Assembly: GCA_963825305.1 (NCBI GenBank)
Contig: CAWGTA010000008.1
Location: forward strand, 1,024,195 to 1,088,194
DNA from: PSRJ01 sp963825305
GTDB taxonomy: Bacteria; Acidobacteriota; Terriglobia; Bryobacterales; Bryobacteraceae
Length of the DNA stretch: 64,000 nt
Direction: 5' to 3'
This document shows, one piece after another, positions 61,091-64,000 of this stretch. A program made the position numbers and the translations under genes. How positions within the stretch are numbered: position 1 is the first letter of the stretch; each line of letters begins with the position of its first letter. Under the pieces are notes generated by a model. The model was not told the origin of the DNA. It did no database searches and saw only the letters and a program-made list of their open reading frames with translations.

Positions 61091-63355
61091 TTACGACAGA
61101 CGGCTGATATAGTAGAGCGCCGCCGCCTCTAGCAAGTCGTGGGCCTGCTGTGTGAGGTGCTTGCCAGCCTGTGCGTCCAGTTCATGGATGAACGCGTTCA
61201 GCTGGTTCTTTGCGGCTGTGGTGTTTCCCTTGGCTATCTGGGAAGCGGCCGCGTTCGCCTTACTGGTCAGGCTGTTGGCGATTCCCGCGTTATCAATCAT
61301 TCCAGCCGCGAGTAACTCGTCCACCAGGGAGCTCAGGCTGCCGCCGGGAACGCGGGCAACTCCGCGCAACGCGTCGCCATAGGCCGCCGTTTCGACGACA
61401 GTGAACGATTCCGACGGCAGTGACGTGGCGGCGAGATTGTCCGTGATGGAAACGAGCTGGTTGGGATCCGCCCCTTCGTCGTTGAGCGTCTGGCCAATGG
61501 TGGAAGTGATACCCAGGATTGTCACCGTGCCGTCGCCATTATCGATGCCGGCGATGTTACGCAGGCCACCGGCCTGCAGAGTGCCAATCCCCGCTATTTG
61601 GTAGCTGGGGATGGTGCTCGCTGCCAGCGTGTATTTCTGCTCCCACTGGCTGGTGCCGGAATTATACGTCCACTTTTGCAGTCCACCGGGTGCAGCGTTC
61701 GTAACGCCGGGTGCGCCTTCATCGGCAACGTAGAGCGTAGTGTCGTTGGCGAACCAGATGCCGAACGGGTGGTAGACGGTGGGCACGGGGCTGCATGGGG
61801 GGGTTGCGGTGTCGCAACTCTCATTCGCGCCTGTGCTGGTCAATGGCCAGCCGGGCAGCGGGTTGATGCTGGCCGTGGCGGCGTCGCCACTGGTAGGGAG
61901 CCCTGCGCTGAGGCCCGGAGGAACATATGCGCCTCCGGCCGGGTTAACCTGATAGACAGCGTCCAGGCCGTTTCCGCCGCTGCCTTTGGTGACATAGATT
62001 GTGTTGTTGTGGTTCGTAATGCCGCGGAAGTTGTCATCCTTGCCGGATTTGTCGGCAGGGGCGCCAATCTGCGTCATGGAAAATCCGCGCTGGTACCCAG
62101 GTGTCACACCATACGTACCGTTGACCTTGCCCACTACCGTGCTGTTGGTTATTGCGTCAAGGTTGCCTGTGCCTGTCCCGGCGGTGTCATTGACATATTT
62201 CTGGATCATCTGTACGCCGGTATCGTCGCTGAGCATCGAGTTGGAGACAGCTGCCGTGTAGCTGCCGGCGCCGGAGTTTGCTGTCGTCGCGGCACTGGCA
62301 ACAAAGTGAGTCTTGTCGGTGATCGACCCGATGTGTGAGCCTGTCGCGAACCCTGTGCCGCTGAGCGGCATCCCGGGCACAAGTTTCGAGGTGTCGGCAA
62401 CCGTGATGCTGGTGGCGCCGCTGACGAAGCTGGCACCAACGAGTTGCACAGCGCCCGCGTTCGCAGTGTACTTCCCCGATGCTGCTCCGGTCGCTGCCGC
62501 GCTGATCGTGAAGTGCGTTGCGTCCGTGATGCCGGTGATGTATGTGCCCGTCGGGACGTTCGCGCCGCTGAAGGGTGTGCCAACGTAAAGGTTCGCGGCC
62601 GTGGAGGCGCCCGAAAGGCTTACACTGGCGCTTCCGGAAGTGAGGGTAACCGTCCCTGAAGCGAGCGTCACGCTCTTGCCGTTGTTGCCGGCGTTACCAA
62701 CCATAAAGTAGTTGCCGCCGGGGCCTAGCACAACGTTGCGGCCATTGTTACCCGAATAAGTGTTAGTGGTGGTGACCAGCGCCGCGCCAGTGGCGTCCAA
62801 TTCAATGATGTCGCGTTGATGGATCAAAATACCCTGTCCATTCACCGGATTGGTGATGTCGACGTGGCCGGGAGTATTCGAGTTGGAGACGTCGAGCGCA
62901 TTCGTTGCAGAGCCGTACGCCATGAATGTGACACCGCTGGCGTCGGGAGTAAGGCTCAGCCCGAGTTCAGACTTTGACGGGAAACTCGTCGCAACGGTCG
63001 CGCTTAGCTGGTTAAACAATAAGCTGGTGACCGGAATCGTGCTGATCAAGCCGCCCGTTAGGGTCATCCGGTCAATGTAGATCGGCGAGGTCACGCCGAA
63101 CGACCCGTCCGGCGTCTCGTTGTTAAACACGTTCGGAAAGGTGCCGTCCGCCGTGGATGCAGCGTTGTTCGGCAAAAGACCAGGAAATGGGACCGTGCTG
63201 GCCGTGCCAGTGTAAGTGGTGCGGCTGACAAGGATATCGCCGGGCGCGAAGATTGGAGGGCTCTGAGCGAATGCACCGGAGACGCTGCAGACCGCGAGGC
63301 ACGCCGCAGCAACCAGGCCTTGCCGCTTGTCGTTAATGATGTTGCGAATGTTCAT
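61091..63355 (-). CDS. Secreted protein with C-terminal FIMAH domain
   Basis: 754 residues from the ATG at 63355 (a start 10 codons upstream is possible). The signal peptide is KRQGLVAAACLAVCSVSGAF. The main part is Gly/Thr/Ser-rich beta structure. It includes VLGPGGNYFMVGNAGNNGKS, two related modules each with ITDATHFTISAAAT / ITDKTHFVASAATT, and a propeller-like stretch with VYHPFGIWFANDTTLYVADE. The last 80 residues form a helical FIMAH-type domain: LLAAGMIDNAGIANSLTSKA, KGNTTAAKNQLNAFIHELDA and QAGKHLTQQAHDLLEAAALY. Probably extracellular; function unknown. Confidence 0.75.
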   Translation of the reverse strand: MNIRNIINDKRQGLVAAACLAVCSVSGAFAQSPPIFAPGDILVSRTTYTGTASTVPFPGLLPNNAASTADGTFPNVFNNETPDGSFGVTSPIYIDRMTLTGGLISTIPVTSLLFNQLSATVATSFPSKSELGLSLTPDASGVTFMAYGSATNALDVSNSNTPGHVDITNPVNGQGILIHQRDIIELDATGAALVTTTNTYSGNNGRNVVLGPGGNYFMVGNAGNNGKSVTLASGTVTLTSGSASVSLSGASTAANLYVGTPFSGANVPTGTYITGITDATHFTISAAATGAASGKYTANAGAVQLVGASFVSGATSITVADTSKLVPGMPLSGTGFATGSHIGSITDKTHFVASAATTANSGAGSYTAAVSNSMLSDDTGVQMIQKYVNDTAGTGTGNLDAITNSTVVGKVNGTYGVTPGYQRGFSMTQIGAPADKSGKDDNFRGITNHNNTIYVTKGSGGNGLDAVYQVNPAGGAYVPPGLSAGLPTSGDAATASINPLPGWPLTSTGANESCDTATPPCSPVPTVYHPFGIWFANDTTLYVADEGAPGVTNAAPGGLQKWTYNSGTSQWEQKYTLAASTIPSYQIAGIGTLQAGGLRNIAGIDNGDGTVTILGITSTIGQTLNDEGADPNQLVSITDNLAATSLPSESFTVVETAAYGDALRGVARVPGGSLSSLVDELLAAGMIDNAGIANSLTSKANAAASQIAKGNTTAAKNQLNAFIHELDAQAGKHLTQQAHDLLEAAALYYISRLS

Positions 63356-63851
63356 TGTAATTTCCTTTTGTCTGACAGTCATCATTGGGGAGAACAGAGA
63401 AGTCGGAGAGTCTCTGCCATAACCCCGGTTAGTCCGAACAGAACCGGGGATGGCTTGAAGAGAGTTTCTTGATTCATAACCGGTTCAGGAGAGCCGACTG
63501 GAACTTGCGAAGTTATCACAGTAGTGACCCTTTGGATCACCATTAACCGTATTGTTATGTTTGCGAAACCACATTGTTACGTTGCGGGCGGGATTCGGGT
63601 TCGCTCAGTCCCGTGACTCCGCTCCGCAACCGGAGTGGGGCTTACGGAAGCTCTAGATAATGCGTCGAAAGAGGCCCTGACGGCCGGCAGATGCGCGGTT
63701 CGCCTGCGGAGCGCGGGATCGTAGCGGGAGCCGCGCCTGCCGTATTTTTCGGCGTCTCGCCAGCTAAGATTGCGCCTACCCGCGTCAGGAAAATACCCGA
63801 ACGCCGCCTTCGGGGAGTTGGCGTCCGTCAGTATCTATATTTGCTGTTGAC
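63356..63851. other. Intergenic region, no gene seen
   Basis: About 500 bp upstream of the FIMAH gene. The stretch 63386-63600 presumably holds its promoter. Around 63690-63760 there are GC-rich short inverted repeats. No tRNA-like fold, strong ORF or repeat shared with the rest of the window was found. Confidence 0.4.
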
Positions 63852-64000
63852 GTGAGCGGCGTTTTACAGGATCTATCCGATGCAGACAAATTAGATCACT
63901 TCACCGGAGAATCAAACACGCCAGCGTCGCTGCGTTTCCGAACGATCGAGGGCGAAGTCGTTGATCGATTTTCAAGTGAAAACGGTGATCGGTTTCATGA
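63852..64000 (+). CDS. Possible 5' part of a gene cut by the window edge
   Basis: An open frame of 49 codons from GTG 63852 to the end: MSGVLQDLSDADKLDHFTGE, SNTPASLRFRTIEGEVVDRF and SSENGDRFH. The amino-acid composition looks like a real protein and the base composition differs from the non-coding stretch before it. No good ribosome binding site. Cannot be assigned. Confidence 0.25.
   Translation, partial: MSGVLQDLSDADKLDHFTGESNTPASLRFRTIEGEVVDRFSSENGDRFH

Overview
The window is GC-rich and densely coded. It looks like an Acidobacteriota chromosome, most likely Solibacter/Bryobacter-like. This is inferred from gene content: an Oar-type TonB receptor with a carboxypeptidase-regulatory N-terminus, PKD/Ig-rich secreted proteins, a FIMAH-domain protein, secreted S9 peptidases and dispersed palindromic repeats. 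No rRNA, tRNA, CRISPR, insertion sequence or prophage was seen.

Layout: (1) 1-7.7 kb, mixed housekeeping and signalling genes: ATP-grasp enzyme (cut by the edge), S9 peptidase, secreted proteins, CDF metal transporter, HDOD and PilZ proteins. (2) 7.7-26.0 kb, first flagellar block: lytic transglycosylase, flaG-fliS, the leftward rod/ring operon flgF-X-flgG-flgA-flgH-flgI-flgJ, and the rightward hook/export operon fliK-flgD-flgE-fliOPQR-flhB-flhA-flhF-fliA-fliN-Y. (3) 26.0-32.3 kb, interruption by an oligopeptidase B-like gene, a small ABM/zinc-ribbon protein and a TonB receptor. (4) 32.3-48.8 kb, second flagellar block: FleQ/NtrC-like activator, flgM-flgN-flgK-flgL, flbD-motA-motB, fliW-csrA, flagellin, fliD, a FliT-position gene, and flgB-flgC-fliE-fliF-fliH-fliI-fliJ. 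(5) 48.8-55.2 kb, a large PKD/bacterial-Ig secreted protein. (6) 55.3-60.7 kb, leftward ilvB-ilvN-ilvC-cimA operon. (7) 61.1-63.4 kb, a secreted FIMAH protein; the right end is open.

The flagellar blocks encode most of a flagellum, but the C-ring/switch genes fliG and fliM, fliL, and all chemotaxis genes are absent. Regulation can be read in part. Four GG-N10-GC (sigma54-type) promoter candidates lie before flgF, fliK, fliD and flgB. Two sigma28-type promoters lie before flaG and flagellin. FlgM, FliA and a sigma54 activator are encoded nearby. FliW-CsrA sits directly upstream of a flagellin leader rich in GGA motifs.

The strongest regulatory find is a complete attenuator before ilvB: promoter, an Ile/Val/Leu-rich 35-codon leader peptide, antiterminator and intrinsic terminator. 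A second recurrent feature is a dispersed inverted repeat whose arms read ACCGCTCCC...GTCACGGCTC. It occurs at six sites, mostly at gene ends, once in frame inside fliK. Six genes (flgA, fliK, fliR, flhB, flgK and the PKD protein) each carry exactly one apparent single-base frameshift. The pattern fits indel errors in the assembly better than gene decay, but only reads can decide.
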